Source: Nitrincola sp. A-D6 (GTDB taxonomy: Bacteria; Pseudomonadota; Gammaproteobacteria; Pseudomonadales; Balneatricaceae). From it: a stretch of 55,296 nt of DNA. Shown piece after piece: positions 29,569-40,514 of the stretch (positions are counted from its first letter, which is position 1; every line of letters starts with the position of its first letter). The stretch is from positions 1 through 55,296 of the forward strand of contig NZ_JRLB01000090.1 in assembly GCF_000764495.1 (NCBI RefSeq). Reading direction: 5' to 3'. A program made the position numbers and the translations under genes. The notes beneath the pieces were generated by a model that ran no database searches, had not been told where the DNA came from, and saw only the letters and a list, made by a program, of their open reading frames with translations.

Positions 29569-31846
29569 ATGCCAATAGAAACCACATTTAACGGTGAAAC
29601 CGAAAGTTTACCCCTGCGCACTTTCAGTGAGAAAGCTTATCTGGATTATTCCATGTATGTCATTCTGGATCGTGCCCTGCCGCATATAGGCGATGGTATG
29701 AAACCGGTGCAGCGACGCATCATCTATGCGATGTCAGAGCTGGGGTTGAAAGCAACTGCCAAACACAAAAAGTCGGCGCGTACCGTCGGTGACGTATTGG
29801 GTAAGTTCCATCCGCATGGTGACTCGGCCTGTTATGAAGCGATGGTGTTGATGGCACAGCCCTTCAGCTACCGTTACCCGCTGGTGGATGGGCAGGGTAA
29901 CTGGGGGTCGCCGGATGATCCCAAGTCGTTTGCCGCAATGCGTTACACTGAGTCACGCCTGTCTCCCTATGCTGAAGTGCTGCTGAAAGAGCTGGGGCAG
30001 GGTACGGTAACCTGGCAGCCTAACTTTGACGGTACGCTGGATGAGCCTGAATTCCTCCCGGCTCGACTGCCGAATGTATTGTTAAATGGCGGTACAGGTA
30101 TCGCTGTGGGCATGGCAACCGATATTCCGCCGCATAATCTGCGTGAAGTGGCGGCGGCGTGTGTGTACCTGCTGGATCACCCGCAAGCGAGCGTTGATCA
30201 GCTCTGCGATATTATTCCGGGCCCGGATATGCCTACTGAGGCCGAAATTGTTACCCCGAAAGCTGATCTGGAAAAGCTATACTGCAGCGGGCGTGGTTCG
30301 CTGAAAATGCGTGCTGTTTACACCCGTGAAGACGGTGATATTGTCATTACGGCACTGCCCTATCAGGTGTCGGGTAACAAAGTGCTGGAGCAGATAGCCG
30401 CACAGATGCAGCAGAAAAAACTGCCGATGGTCAGTGATCTGCGGGATGAGTCGGATCACGAAAACCCAACGCGTCTGGTTATCGTGCCGCGCTCCAACCG
30501 TATCGACGCCGAACAGCTTATGGCGCACCTGTTTGCCTCAACGGACCTGGAGCGCAGCTACCGCGTCAATATGAATATGATCGGTATTGATGGGCGTCCT
30601 CAAGTGAAGGATCTGCGCCAGATACTCACCGAATGGCTCAGCTGGCGCACCGAAGTGGTACGTCGCCGACTGACGCACCGGTTGCAGAAGGTCATGGATC
30701 GTCTGCATATTCTTGAAGGCTTGATGATCGCTTACCTCAATATTGATGAGGTGATCCGGATTATTCGCGAAGAAGATAATCCCAAGCAAGAGATGATCGC
30801 GCGCTTTGGCATCACGGCGATTCAGGCCGATGCGATTCTGGATCTGAAGCTGCGCCATCTGGCCAAACTTGAAGAGTTCAAAATACGCACCGAGCAGAAT
30901 GAACTGGATGAGGAGCGTAAGTATCTGGAAGAAACACTGGGATCAGCCGATCTGATGCGCAAATTGATTCGCCAGGAGATTGAAGAAACCGCGGAAGAGT
31001 TTGGTGATGCGCGCCGCTCACCGCTGGTGCAGCGTGAAGAGGCTCAGGCATTCAGTGAAAAAGACCTGCTGTCGGCCGATCCGGTCACGGTGGTGCTGTC
31101 CAAGCAGGGCTGGATCAGAGCGGCCAGAGGGCATGATATCGATGCAACTGGTCTGAGCTACAAGTCGGGAGATGCGTTTAAGCTGGCGTGTCCCGGGCGT
31201 ATGAATCAACCGACCATTTTGCTGGATTCCACCGGACGCAGTTATACCCTGGATACCCATACCCTGCCTTCTGCCCGGGGACAGGGTGAGCCGGTGACCG
31301 GTAAGCTGTCGCTGCCAAAAAGGGGCCAGTATTGATGGCATGATCTGTGCGGCTGAGCGTGAGCGTGTATTGCTGGCGTCTGATGCGGGTTATGGTTTTA
31401 TTACCTCTATCGCCGATTTGAGCAGTAAAACTAAAAACGGTAAAGCCGCGTTGAGTCTGCCGAAAAATGCGCGGGTTCTCAGTCCGGTGAAAGTCAGTGA
31501 CCTGCAGCAGGATATACTTGCGGCAGTGACCAGTGACGGGCGGATGCTGGTGTTCCCTGTCAGTGAGCTACCTGAACTTGGCAAAGGCAAGGGCAATAAA
31601 ATCCTGAATATTCCCTCCGTACGTGCCGCGGCTCATGAAGAGTTGTTGGTTGCGGTAGCCATCCTGTCACCGGGTGATCTGTTGCAGATTAACTCGGGAC
31701 GTCAGCACCTGAAACTTAAAGCCGCTGATCTGGAGCACTACCGGGGTGAGCGCGGACGTCGGGGTAACAAGCTACCGCGTGGTTATCAGCGTGTGGATGG
31801 TTTGCAGGTGATTAAAGCCACTGGAGATGATGCCAGCGCCAGCTAG
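29569..31846 (+). CDS. parC: DNA topoisomerase IV subunit A, one frameshift
   Basis: ParC cuts and rejoins DNA in topoisomerase IV. The opening [23 protein letters not shown] and [15 protein letters not shown] are typical, and the catalytic tyrosine is in [12 protein letters not shown]. The helix-turn-helix stretch [19 protein letters not shown] marks the quinolone-resistance region and looks wild type. An extra A in AAAAA (31317-31321) ends the frame at 31335; without it the protein runs on through [17 protein letters not shown] and [19 protein letters not shown] to 31846, about 758 residues. As an essential gene it is very likely intact in the cell. It is separated from parE by about 19 kb. 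Confidence 0.95.
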
Positions 31847-31864
31847 CCCTTTGATCATAAATGC

Positions 31865-33494
31865 TCAAGAGGATTCACGCTGGCTGAGTTTGATCATCAG
31901 GTGGCGTGACTGTTTTTCCAACAGATCCTGATAGGATTTACTGATCTGCAGTACCAGCACTTTGTCCTCATCTTCGCGGCGGATGCTGGCGCCCTCGAGT
32001 AGCGTGCGTTTCAGGTCCGGTGCTTCGGTCAGAGCAGTGTGGCTGATCAGCTCGTTACTCTGGGTGGAGCGTGTCAGGAAACGCGCCTCTTCCAGCAGTC
32101 GCTCCAGCTTATCAGCCTTACCGCGTACCAGAGCCATGTGCAGGTTCATCACTGGACGGAATTGGCGGATGCGTGACTGGTTATACTGTTTATATAGGTG
32201 GGTGAACAGCATGGCTGCGCACATGGCATTCACACCGTGGGTGTCGTCTGCCTGGGGCTGATCAAAAATCATCTGCAGGTCCGCGTTACTCGCTTTGGTC
32301 ACGCGGCCGTTATAAATCACAGCAACCGAGTTAGCCAGCGTGCGGTAAGTTTTCAGCAGAGCTTGATGTTCCTCTTCCTCTACCAGTTCAGAGTGGGCAC
32401 TGGTGGCATCGATCAGTAACAGATAGCCCGCGTCTTCAGCGGGTAACATGAGTTCCAAATCCTGTTCAAACGCATACAGGTTTAGTTGTTCCTCCTCATC
32501 ATCCAGTGCACTCAGTAGCGGGTTATTACGCAGACGGGGTTCTTCAGCAGCCGGCGCAGGTTCTTGCTCCTCCAGCTCAACATAGTCTGTGTCATCCCGA
32601 TCATCAACGTCGCGCATCTGCCCAGCTGCTGCTGGTGTGAAGCGGGGCATAGAGCCACGCTCGCGTTCGGGCTTGAGTAGTGACACCAGTTCCTGATCAT
32701 TAAGCTCTTCCTCACGCGCGCTGAGGCTGAGAAAAATATTGTCTGCCGTGCTGGGTTTGTCGCGCTCGGCTATAAAGGTATCTTGCGTAACGGGTTTGGC
32801 TTGAGCGGGTTGAGCTTGAGGCGTCTCGGATTTTACGACTGCAGGCAGCTCCAGATCATCGATTTCATCCGGGTCAAGAACAGGCAGACTGTCTGAGCCT
32901 CGTCTGCTTCCTGGATTGTCTGCATCACATCGTCAAAGCGCTGCTCGTCAGGGGCGGGTGCCTGCGCTGTATCGTCGGCTGTTGTTGTATTGGGTGGGCG
33001 TAAGGCTAGCCAGACACCGAACAGCATCAGTACCAGGGTAGCCGTGGCTGTCATCAGGATAATTAACTGCTGTCGTTGCAGTAATGCCAGCAAGGGCGTG
33101 GGGTCAGCCCATACCGTCAGTTCACCCAATGGCTCCTCATTACGTAGCAGCGGAACTGTCAGTGAGCGGCCTTGGTGTTGGCCGCTGATGCCAAGGACTG
33201 TACCTGATTGTCAGTCAGGCGCATGCCACGGATCATAGGCTGGTTGGCCAACTCACTCAGCAGGTAATTCAGACTGATTCTGTCTTCGCTCATGACCAAT
33301 GGCTTGAGCAGTAGTGCAGCACTTTCAGCTAAAGCGCCACTACTTAGTAGAGCTTCCTCTTCAGAGATGCGCTGGTTATCCATCTGAATTAACAGCAGGG
33401 TGGTAATTAGCCCAAGCAAAAATGCCAGAAGAACGGCCAGCATGGGACGCAATCGGCGTGGAGTCTTGTCGGTATTGAGTGGCACTGTTTGCAT
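31865..33494 (-). CDS. AhpA/YtjB-like membrane protein with long acidic C-terminus, two frameshifts
   Basis: An inner-membrane protein of about 543 residues after correction. The N-terminus has a membrane helix (MLAVLLAFLLGLITTLLL), a periplasmic loop with ISLNYLLSELANQPMIRGM, and a second helix (LIILMTATATLVLMLFGVWLAL). This is the AhpA/YtjB (SMP) layout. A cytoplasmic part of about 380 residues follows: first acidic and Gln/Pro-rich, then a folded-looking region ending KLSQRESS. One G is missing near 33191 (VQSLGISGQHQGRS expected) and one base near 32886-32893 (SLPVLDPDEIDDLEL expected). It converges on parC. Family members influence peroxide or membrane properties; the function here is unknown. 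Confidence 0.72.
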
Positions 33495-33601
33495 AGCAGA
33501 ATGGCTTCCGGAAAGACCTCATAATGAGCTGTGAATCATACCAGTTCGTGGCCAGTAGTCACACTGAGGAATGGATACTTTGATGATTGACTGAAATGCG
33601 A

Positions 33602-33630
33602 ATGACCCCCGCTTCCTGGCAGGCTATAAT
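33602..33630 (+). promoter_or_regulatory. Sigma-70 promoter for proA
   Basis: A perfect -10 box TATAAT (33625-33630) has a -35-like ATGACC (33602-33607) exactly 17 bases upstream. It lies 30 bases before the proA ATG and is the strongest promoter-like site in the window. Confidence 0.65.
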
Positions 33631-33659
33631 GTATCTTTTATGCGTTACGGAACAGCTTG

Positions 33660-34916
33660 ATGAATACACAAGAGTATATGCGTGAGTTGGGCCAGCAGGC
33701 TCGTCAGGCCGCTCGTCAGATGGCCAGTGCTGACACAGGGCAAAAAAACCGGGCGTTGCTGGCAATGGCGCGTGCTTTGGATGCGGCACGAGCGCAGCTG
33801 GTGCAAGCCAATGCTGAGGATATGCAGGCCGGGCGGGCCAAAGGTCTGGATGCAGCCATGCTGGATCGACTGGAACTGACGCCAGCGCGTATCGATAGCA
33901 TGATTGAAGGCTTGCATCAGGTGGCAGCTCTGGCTGATCCGGTTGGCGGCATCACTGCGATGAATTACCGACCCTCCGGTATTCAGGTGGGTAAAATGCG
34001 CGTGCCTTTGGGCGTTATCGGCATTATTTATGAATCACGTCCAAACGTTACCGCCGAAGCCGCCAGTCTGTGTATCAAATCCGGTAATGCGACTATCCTG
34101 CGTGGTGGCTCTGAAGCGCTGAAATCCAATCAGGCCATCGCTACCTGCATTATCAGTGGGTTGCGCGAAGCCGGTTTGCCGGAAACGGCTGTGCAGGTTG
34201 TTGCTACCACGGACCGTGATGCCGTGGGTCAGTTAATTACCATGCCTGACTATGTTGATGTGATTGTACCGCGCGGTGGTAAGGGATTAATTGAACGTAT
34301 TGCCCGGGATGCGCGTGTGCCGGTGATTAAGCATCTGGATGGTGTCTGCCATGTATACATCGATAAGGATGCTGATAAGGTCAAAGCCATCAATATTGCT
34401 CTGAATGCGAAAACCCACCGCTATGGCACCTGCAATACTATGGAAACGTTGTTGGTGCATAGCAAACAGGCAGCGGCTGTATTACCGGATCTGGCCGAGC
34501 GTTATCAAGCCTCTGGAGTAGAGTTGCGCGGCTGTGCTGAAACACTGAAGCTGCTGCCGCTGATTAAAGCTGCTGAAGAGAGTGACTGGTCTACGGAGTA
34601 TTTGGCACCGGTATTGGCCATTAAGGTTGTCAGCGATCTTGATGAAGCGATCCAGCATATCAACCGTTACGGCTCACACCATACCGATGCAATCGTTACG
34701 GAAAACTATACCGATGCGCGGATGTTTTTGCGTGCGGTAGACTCCAGTTCGGTGATGGTGAATGCATCCACGCGTTTTGCTGATGGTTTCGAATATGGTC
34801 TGGGTGCGGAGATTGGTATTTCCACTGACAAGATTCATGCACGTGGTCCGGTTGGGCTGGAAGGGCTGACCTCAGAAAAATATGTAGTTCTGGGTGATGG
34901 TCATGTGCGGCAGTAG
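33660..34916 (+). CDS. proA: Gamma-glutamyl phosphate reductase
   Basis: Second step of proline synthesis: NADPH-dependent reduction of glutamyl 5-phosphate. Length 418 residues, as in the family. Recognisable are [17 protein letters not shown], the catalytic-Cys region [15 protein letters not shown] and the end [16 protein letters not shown]. The ATG at 33660 follows a TTG in the same frame; I took ATG. It heads the line proA-nadD-rsfS-rlmH, as in Pseudomonas, with nadD starting three bases after its stop. Confidence 0.96.
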   Translation: MNTQEYMRELGQQARQAARQMASADTGQKNRALLAMARALDAARAQLVQANAEDMQAGRAKGLDAAMLDRLELTPARIDSMIEGLHQVAALADPVGGITAMNYRPSGIQVGKMRVPLGVIGIIYESRPNVTAEAASLCIKSGNATILRGGSEALKSNQAIATCIISGLREAGLPETAVQVVATTDRDAVGQLITMPDYVDVIVPRGGKGLIERIARDARVPVIKHLDGVCHVYIDKDADKVKAINIALNAKTHRYGTCNTMETLLVHSKQAAAVLPDLAERYQASGVELRGCAETLKLLPLIKAAEESDWSTEYLAPVLAIKVVSDLDEAIQHINRYGSHHTDAIVTENYTDARMFLRAVDSSSVMVNASTRFADGFEYGLGAEIGISTDKIHARGPVGLEGLTSEKYVVLGDGHVRQ

Positions 34917-34919
34917 TCA

Positions 34920-35579
34920 ATGCAGATAAACGAACCCTATGTGTTTATGGGCGGCACCTTTGATCCTGTTCATCATGGTCATTTGAGAACGGCGTTGGAA
35001 ATCCAGCAGTGGTTACAGGTTAGTCAGGTATCCCTGATTCCATCTGGTGAACCTGTGCATCGTGAGCAGCCTGGGTGTTCAGCTGAGCACCGTTTGGCCA
35101 TGGTGACACTGGCAGTAGCCGATGCTGCCAGCCTGCATGTGGATGAACGGGAGGTGAGCTCTTCGGAGCCTTCATTCTCTGCACTTACGCTGACTTCGCT
35201 GCGCAATGAATTAGGGCCACAGCGTCCGATTTGTATGGTCATGGGTATGGATGCCTATTTAACCCTGCCGCAATGGAAAGACTGGCATACTTTTTTATCA
35301 CTCTGTCATATCATTGCGGTCGCACGTCCTGGCTATCAGTATCAGCCGGTCGCACAGATGGATGAATTTACCCGGCTACATGCCGCTGAATCGCCACTTG
35401 TGCTGACAGAAAAACCCTGTGGCAGTGTGCTAATTCATGAATTGACCCCGCTGGGAATCTCGGCAACACAGATACGTGAACTGATTGGGCAAGGCCATTC
35501 GCCGCGCTATCTGTTGCCTGATCAGGTGTGGGAATATATTAAACAACATCAGCTTTACAGCTATAAACGAGGTAAATAG
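34920..35579 (+). CDS. nadD: Nicotinate-nucleotide adenylyltransferase
   Basis: Joins nicotinate mononucleotide and ATP in NAD synthesis. The nucleotidyl-transferase motifs are GGTFDPVHHGHLR near the N-terminus and ISATQIRELI (SxTxxR) near the C-terminus. Length 219 residues, normal. It is tightly packed after proA and is followed by rsfS after seven bases, the usual order. Confidence 0.95.
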   Translation: MQINEPYVFMGGTFDPVHHGHLRTALEIQQWLQVSQVSLIPSGEPVHREQPGCSAEHRLAMVTLAVADAASLHVDEREVSSSEPSFSALTLTSLRNELGPQRPICMVMGMDAYLTLPQWKDWHTFLSLCHIIAVARPGYQYQPVAQMDEFTRLHAAESPLVLTEKPCGSVLIHELTPLGISATQIRELIGQGHSPRYLLPDQVWEYIKQHQLYSYKRGK

Positions 35580-35586
35580 ATTAGTG

Positions 35587-35934
35587 ATGCAAACTGAGCA
35601 ACTGATCAAAAAAGTGCAGAGCATATTGGACGATATGAAGGCGAAGGATCTGGTTATCCTGGATGTCACTGGAAAATCCAGCGTCACAGACTTCATGTTG
35701 ATCGCCAGTGGAACATCTCGCCGTCATGTGGTTTCCATGGCGGGTGAGGTCCTGGAAAAGGTGAAAGCTGAAGGCGTACAGCCTATCGGTAGCGAAGGCC
35801 AGGAAAGTGGTGACTGGATTCTGGTGGATTTAGGTGATCTGGTGGTGCACCTGATGATGCCGGATGCACGCAGCTTTTATGACCTGGAGCGCCTGTGGCG
35901 GCACTCCCCGGAAGATGCTGAAGCGCTTTCCTGA
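35587..35934 (+). CDS. rsfS: Ribosomal silencing factor RsfS
   Basis: RsfS binds ribosomal protein uL14 and blocks subunit joining in slow growth. The 115-residue protein has the family core [22 protein letters not shown] and [17 protein letters not shown], ending YDLERLW. ATG 35587 was chosen; GTG 35584 is possible, and a longer frame upstream would overlap nadD by nearly 100 bases. It ends three bases before rlmH. Confidence 0.94.
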   Translation: MQTEQLIKKVQSILDDMKAKDLVILDVTGKSSVTDFMLIASGTSRRHVVSMAGEVLEKVKAEGVQPIGSEGQESGDWILVDLGDLVVHLMMPDARSFYDLERLWRHSPEDAEALS

Positions 35935-35936
35935 TT

Positions 35937-36404
35937 ATGCACATACGTTTGCTGGCAGTGGGTCAGAAAATGCCCAGCTGGGTTGGTGCGGGTTATCAGG
36001 AATACAGTAAGCGCTTACCAGCCGATTTTCAGCTGGAGCTGGTAGAACTACCTCTTGGATACAGAGGGAAGGGAGCTGATCCGGCGCGCGCAATGCGTGC
36101 CGAAGGCGATGCCATGCTGGCGGCTCTGGGCAAAAATGAACATGTCATTGCGTTAGATGTCCAAGGCAAGCACTGGTCGACAGAGAGCCTTGCCAGCCAG
36201 GCAGAAAACTGGCGCATGTCGGGGCGCAATGTCAGTTTGTTGGTGGGTGGACCTGATGGTCTGGATCCACGTTGCCTGCAAGTGGCTGATCAGAAATGGT
36301 CGTTGTCAGCCTTGACGCTGCCGCATCCGTTGGTGCGGGTGTTGCTTGCTGAACAGCTCTACCGTGCTTGGACTCTGCTTCAGGGTCATCCCTACCACAA
36401 ATAA
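35937..36404 (+). CDS. rlmH: 23S rRNA (pseudouridine-1915-N3)-methyltransferase
   Basis: A SPOUT-fold methyltransferase of 155 residues, the family's standard length. The SAM-binding knot is visible as [10 protein letters not shown] and the ending [18 protein letters not shown] then GHPYHK, which is nearly invariant. It is located between rsfS and mrdA, as expected. Confidence 0.95.
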   Translation: MHIRLLAVGQKMPSWVGAGYQEYSKRLPADFQLELVELPLGYRGKGADPARAMRAEGDAMLAALGKNEHVIALDVQGKHWSTESLASQAENWRMSGRNVSLLVGGPDGLDPRCLQVADQKWSLSALTLPHPLVRVLLAEQLYRAWTLLQGHPYHK

Positions 36405-36413
36405 CGGGTTATT

Positions 36414-38303
36414 ATGCAGCAGGCGGAAACACTCAAGGATTACAGTCGAGAGGCGCAAACATTCAAGCGTCGTGCTTTGTTGGCCTTCGTCATAGTAGTC
36501 CTGGCGTTTATGCTACTGATTGGCCGCGTCTACTTTCTACAAGTGATTGAGTATGAGCGCTACGCTGCGATCTCAGACCGTAACCGCATACAGCTGCAGC
36601 CTGTGGCTCCACGGCGCGGGCTGATTTATGACCGGCAGGGTGTTTTGCTGGCTGACAACCAACCAACGTTTAGTGTCACGCTGTTGCGTGAAGAAATCCG
36701 TGATATGGATGAAACGCTGGCAGCGCTGGCTGAGCTGATTGAAATCAGTGAGCGTGATGTCGAGCGTTTCCGCGTGCGCTTACAGCAACGCCGGCGTCCT
36801 TACGAGTCGGTTCCCTTGCGTTTTCGGCTGACGGAAGAAGAAATTGCAAAAATTTCAGTAAATTATCATATGTTACCCGGCGTGCAGGTTGAGGCGGATC
36901 TGATCCGTTATTATCCTTATGGTGAATCACTTGCGCATGTGGTTGGTTATGTGGGGCGGATTAACGAGCGTGATCTGCAAACGCTCGATCCGGTGAAATA
37001 CGCCGGCACTAATTACCTGGGTAAACTGGGAGTTGAGCGTTTCTATGAGCCTATCTTGCACGGTAATGTTGGCTCGCGGAAGGTTGAAACCAATGCCCGT
37101 GGTCGGGTGTTGCGTATTCTGGAGCAAAATGATCCGGCGCCGGGGGCGGATATTAAACTTAGCCTGGATCTGCGCCTGCAGCAGTTCACTGAAAAGTTAC
37201 TCGAAGGGAGACGGGCATCCGTCGTCGCTCTGGATCCAAAAACCGGCGGCATTCTGGCCCTGGTCAGTACACCGGCCTACGACCCAAATCTGTTTGTTAT
37301 GGGTATATCGAATACAGATTACGATGCCTTGCGTGATGATGTTGACCTGCCGTTGTTCAACCGTGCAGTGCGGGGTGGTTATCCGCCGGGCTCAACGATT
37401 AAACCCATTATGGCGCTGGCAGCAATCGATTCGGGAAGCGTCAGTCCAGATTATACCATCTGGGACCCTGGCTATTATCAGATTACACCCGGTGGGCGGC
37501 GCTATCGTGACTGGCGTCGCGGCGGGCATGGACGCGTAAACATGAACCTGGCCATCGCTCAGTCAGTCGACACCTGGTTTTATGATGTGGGCCACCGCAT
37601 GGGGAATGAGCCCATGGCACGCTACATGCGTATGTTCGGATTTGGTGAAATCACTACCCTGGATACACCTGAAGCAATACGCGGGGTCTTGCCTACGGCG
37701 GACTGGAAGCGTGGCAGTCTGGGAGAGCCCTGGTACCCGGGGGATTCAGTGAATATGAGTATAGGCCAGGGGTTTGTCGTAGCTACCCCCTTGCAGTTGG
37801 CTGTAGCCGCCAATGTGCTGGCTAACCGAGGCAAGTGGCAGCAGCCGCGCTTGCTTATGGGGACTGTTGAAGAAACTGATGCAGGTGAGGTACTGACCTT
37901 GCCGGACTTGGTTAATGAGCACCCGGTGCCGGACGACATCAAGGTTAAGAATCCGGAGTTCTGGGATCAGATTATTCAGGGTATGGTAGATGTCATGCAT
38001 GGGCCAACCGGTACCGCCAGGCGCGTTGGTCAGGGGATGGAGTATAAGATGGCGGGTAAAACCGGTACCGCGCAAGTGGTCGCTATACCGGATGATGGAC
38101 GCTATAAACCCGAAGAGTTGAGTGAGCGTCATCATGATCATGCTTTATTTATTGCCTTTGCACCGGCTGATGATCCGCAGATTGCCCTTGCTGTCGTGGT
38201 CGAAAATGGTGGAGGAGGGTCCAGCGTGGCGGCACCGATTGCGCGTAAAGTAATGGACGCCTGGCTGCTGGATCGCTATGAGCTGGAGGCTGAGGATGAG
38301 TAG
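36414..38303 (+). CDS. mrdA: Penicillin-binding protein 2
   Basis: The transpeptidase of the rod-shape elongation complex. One N-terminal membrane helix (LLAFVIVVLAFMLLIGRVY) is followed by the dimerisation domain and the transpeptidase domain. Active-site motifs: PPGSTIKP (SxxK), SVDTWF (SxD) and MAGKTGTAQV (KTG). Length 629 residues. It overlaps rodA by eight bases, in the standard pbpA-rodA pair. Confidence 0.95.
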   Translation: MQQAETLKDYSREAQTFKRRALLAFVIVVLAFMLLIGRVYFLQVIEYERYAAISDRNRIQLQPVAPRRGLIYDRQGVLLADNQPTFSVTLLREEIRDMDETLAALAELIEISERDVERFRVRLQQRRRPYESVPLRFRLTEEEIAKISVNYHMLPGVQVEADLIRYYPYGESLAHVVGYVGRINERDLQTLDPVKYAGTNYLGKLGVERFYEPILHGNVGSRKVETNARGRVLRILEQNDPAPGADIKLSLDLRLQQFTEKLLEGRRASVVALDPKTGGILALVSTPAYDPNLFVMGISNTDYDALRDDVDLPLFNRAVRGGYPPGSTIKPIMALAAIDSGSVSPDYTIWDPGYYQITPGGRRYRDWRRGGHGRVNMNLAIAQSVDTWFYDVGHRMGNEPMARYMRMFGFGEITTLDTPEAIRGVLPTADWKRGSLGEPWYPGDSVNMSIGQGFVVATPLQLAVAANVLANRGKWQQPRLLMGTVEETDAGEVLTLPDLVNEHPVPDDIKVKNPEFWDQIIQGMVDVMHGPTGTARRVGQGMEYKMAGKTGTAQVVAIPDDGRYKPEELSERHHDHALFIAFAPADDPQIALAVVVENGGGGSSVAAPIARKVMDAWLLDRYELEAEDE

Positions 38304-39438
38304 TCGTGATTTTCAGAGGACTATGCCGGGAGCAAGTACTCACTTTCGGCGATCCCCGGGCTGGTGGAGTTATACCCACTTGGATGCCTGGCTGTTATTG
38401 CTGTTGTTGGCTTTGTGCAGTTTTGGCCTGTATGTGCTCTACAGTGCATCCAGCCAGGATATGCTCTATGTGCAGCGTCAGATGATTCGTATGGCGGCTG
38501 GTTTTGCGGTGTTAATTTTTTTGGCACAAATCAGACCGCGATCTTTTATGTTGCTGGCACCCTGGCTTTATCTGCTCGGCGTGGGTTTTTTGGTCGCTGT
38601 GATGTTGTTTGGTGTATCGGCGAAAGGTGCGCAGCGTTGGATCGCTTTGCCAGGATTTCGGTTTCAACCGTCTGAGTTAATGAAGCTGGTAATTCCGATG
38701 GCGATGGCTGCCTTCTTGGTGCGGGATCATCTGCCGCCTAGCTTAAAACGCTTGATGGTTGCTGTGGTCATTTTGGCCATACCGGCCGCCTTGATCATGA
38801 AGCAGCCGGATCTTGGTACCAGTTTGCTGATTGCCTGCTCAGGTGTTTTTGTAATTTTGCTCTCGGGTATTTATTGGCGCTATGTAATCGTGGCGTTGGG
38901 GTTGATTGGAGCTGCACTGCCTGTGTTTTGGAGCTTTATGAAGCCCTATCAACAGCAGCGTGTATTGACCTTCTTAAACCCTGAAAGTGATCCACTGGGA
39001 TCGGGTTGGAATATTATCCAATCTAAAACAGCGATAGGTTCGGGTGGCGTTTCAGGCAAGGGCTGGTTACAAGGGACGCAGTCACAGTTAAACTTCTTAC
39101 CTGAGTCGCATACTGATTTTATTATCGCTGTAATCGGTGAAGAGTTAGGCATTTATGGCATTATTTTTCTGATACTGCTCTATCTGCTGATTATTGCACG
39201 CGGTCTTATCATTGCCGCACGAGGCGCTGACAGCTTTTCCAGGTTGTTGGCAGGTAGTGTGACCTTGACATTTTTTGTGTATGTCATGGTAAATATCGGC
39301 ATGGTTACTGGTTTGTTGCCTGTTGTGGGGGTGCCTTTGCCGATGATTAGCTACGGGGGTACATCAATCGTGACACTCATGGCGGGTTTTGGCATTCTTA
39401 TGTCTGTCAGTGCGCATTCAAAAGTGCATAGGCATTAA
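38296..39438 (+). CDS. rodA: Rod shape-determining protein RodA (peptidoglycan glycosyltransferase)
   Basis: A SEDS-family polymerase of about 380 residues with ten membrane helices. The family motif FLPESHTDFI and GEELG are present, along with GGTSI near the C-terminus. ATG 38296 has GGAGG about 6 bases ahead; an in-frame ATG at 38278 lies deeper in mrdA and is less likely. It works with PBP2 in side-wall synthesis. The lytic transglycosylase mltB, which sits between rodA and rlpA in Pseudomonas, is absent here. Confidence 0.94.
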   Translation: MSSRDFQRTMPGASTHFRRSPGWWSYTHLDAWLLLLLLALCSFGLYVLYSASSQDMLYVQRQMIRMAAGFAVLIFLAQIRPRSFMLLAPWLYLLGVGFLVAVMLFGVSAKGAQRWIALPGFRFQPSELMKLVIPMAMAAFLVRDHLPPSLKRLMVAVVILAIPAALIMKQPDLGTSLLIACSGVFVILLSGIYWRYVIVALGLIGAALPVFWSFMKPYQQQRVLTFLNPESDPLGSGWNIIQSKTAIGSGGVSGKGWLQGTQSQLNFLPESHTDFIIAVIGEELGIYGIIFLILLYLLIIARGLIIAARGADSFSRLLAGSVTLTFFVYVMVNIGMVTGLLPVVGVPLPMISYGGTSIVTLMAGFGILMSVSAHSKVHRH

Positions 39439-39550
39439 TGCTGGAGAATAAGTTTGTCCATATAACCGCAGCTGTATGTAGGGTATGGCTGTGTATTTGC
39501 TGAGCCAGGAGGTCCTGATTCAGCGTGCCAATCGCTTATTGAGGTTGCCG

Positions 39551-40429
39551 ATGCGTACAGGGTTTATAAGTTTGTTGCTGGTTATGACCTTGGTGGGTTG
39601 TTCTTCCAAACCAAGTCCTCAAGCCCCTTCTACTCAGCCAACAAGTCCGTCTGGACGCTACAGCATGACACATGACAAAGCTCCGGTGAGCCCCCCGGAT
39701 GTGAGTAAAGTGCCGGATGCCGTGCCTCGCTATGAGCCGTTAAGTCGTGGTGGCAACCGCAGCCCGTATGAAGTGTTTGGTCAGACCTATACGGTGATGC
39801 CAAGTGCTGATGGCTATCGGGAAAGTGGTACCGCGTCTTGGTATGGAATGAAGTTTCATGGCCACTTGACCTCTAATGGTGAAGTCTACGATATGTATGA
39901 AATGACGGCCGCTCACAAAAGCTTGCCAATTCCCAGTTATGTTCGGGTCACAAATCTGGATAACGGACAAAGTGTCGTTGTCAGAGTCAATGACCGAGGG
40001 CCGTTCCATCACGACCGTTTGATTGACCTGTCCTATGCGGCGGCTTACCGTCTGGATATCCTTCAGCGAGGCACCGGGCGGGTTCATGTTGAGGCCATCA
40101 CGCCGAGTCCATCCGGACAGATGCTGGCTTCAGCAACAGCGGTAAACAGCCGTACACCCGCCGCTTCAACCTCATTAAGAGCTTCGCATGACCGCCGTTA
40201 CCTGCAAATAGGTGCTTTTGCCAGTGAGGCCGCCGCTCGTAATGTGCAACAGCAGGTTATGCCTTTTGCGACTGGCTTTGGCGTTGGAATTTACACAGCC
40301 TACCCCTCTGGTTCGCCGATATATCGTGTTAAGATAGGGCCGCTGAACGTGGGTGAGTCGCTAGACAATCTGATAGCCAGTCTGGCTGGTGCGGGCTTTC
40401 ATTCTCCCCATCTGGTTGCAGAACCTTAA
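39551..40429 (+). CDS. rlpA: RlpA septal-ring lytic transglycosylase-type lipoprotein
   Basis: The start ATG 39551 (MRTGFISLLLVMTLVGC) gives a clean lipoprotein signal with lipobox LVGC. Longer in-frame starts would put an odd tail before it. The middle is the double-psi beta barrel (GTASWYGMKFHGHLTSNGE... VVRVNDRGPF) and the end is a SPOR domain that binds denuded peptidoglycan. RlpA cleaves glycan strands lacking stem peptides in Pseudomonas. It precedes dacA, as usual. Confidence 0.92.
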   Translation: MRTGFISLLLVMTLVGCSSKPSPQAPSTQPTSPSGRYSMTHDKAPVSPPDVSKVPDAVPRYEPLSRGGNRSPYEVFGQTYTVMPSADGYRESGTASWYGMKFHGHLTSNGEVYDMYEMTAAHKSLPIPSYVRVTNLDNGQSVVVRVNDRGPFHHDRLIDLSYAAAYRLDILQRGTGRVHVEAITPSPSGQMLASATAVNSRTPAASTSLRASHDRRYLQIGAFASEAAARNVQQQVMPFATGFGVGIYTAYPSGSPIYRVKIGPLNVGESLDNLIASLAGAGFHSPHLVAEP

Positions 40430-40514
40430 TACTGACAAGATGTTGAACCATGCTTTTTTTTGGAAGTCTATTTGCTGGCCTTCGATGAGTTAACCGAAAC
40501 GGATATTAAAACCA

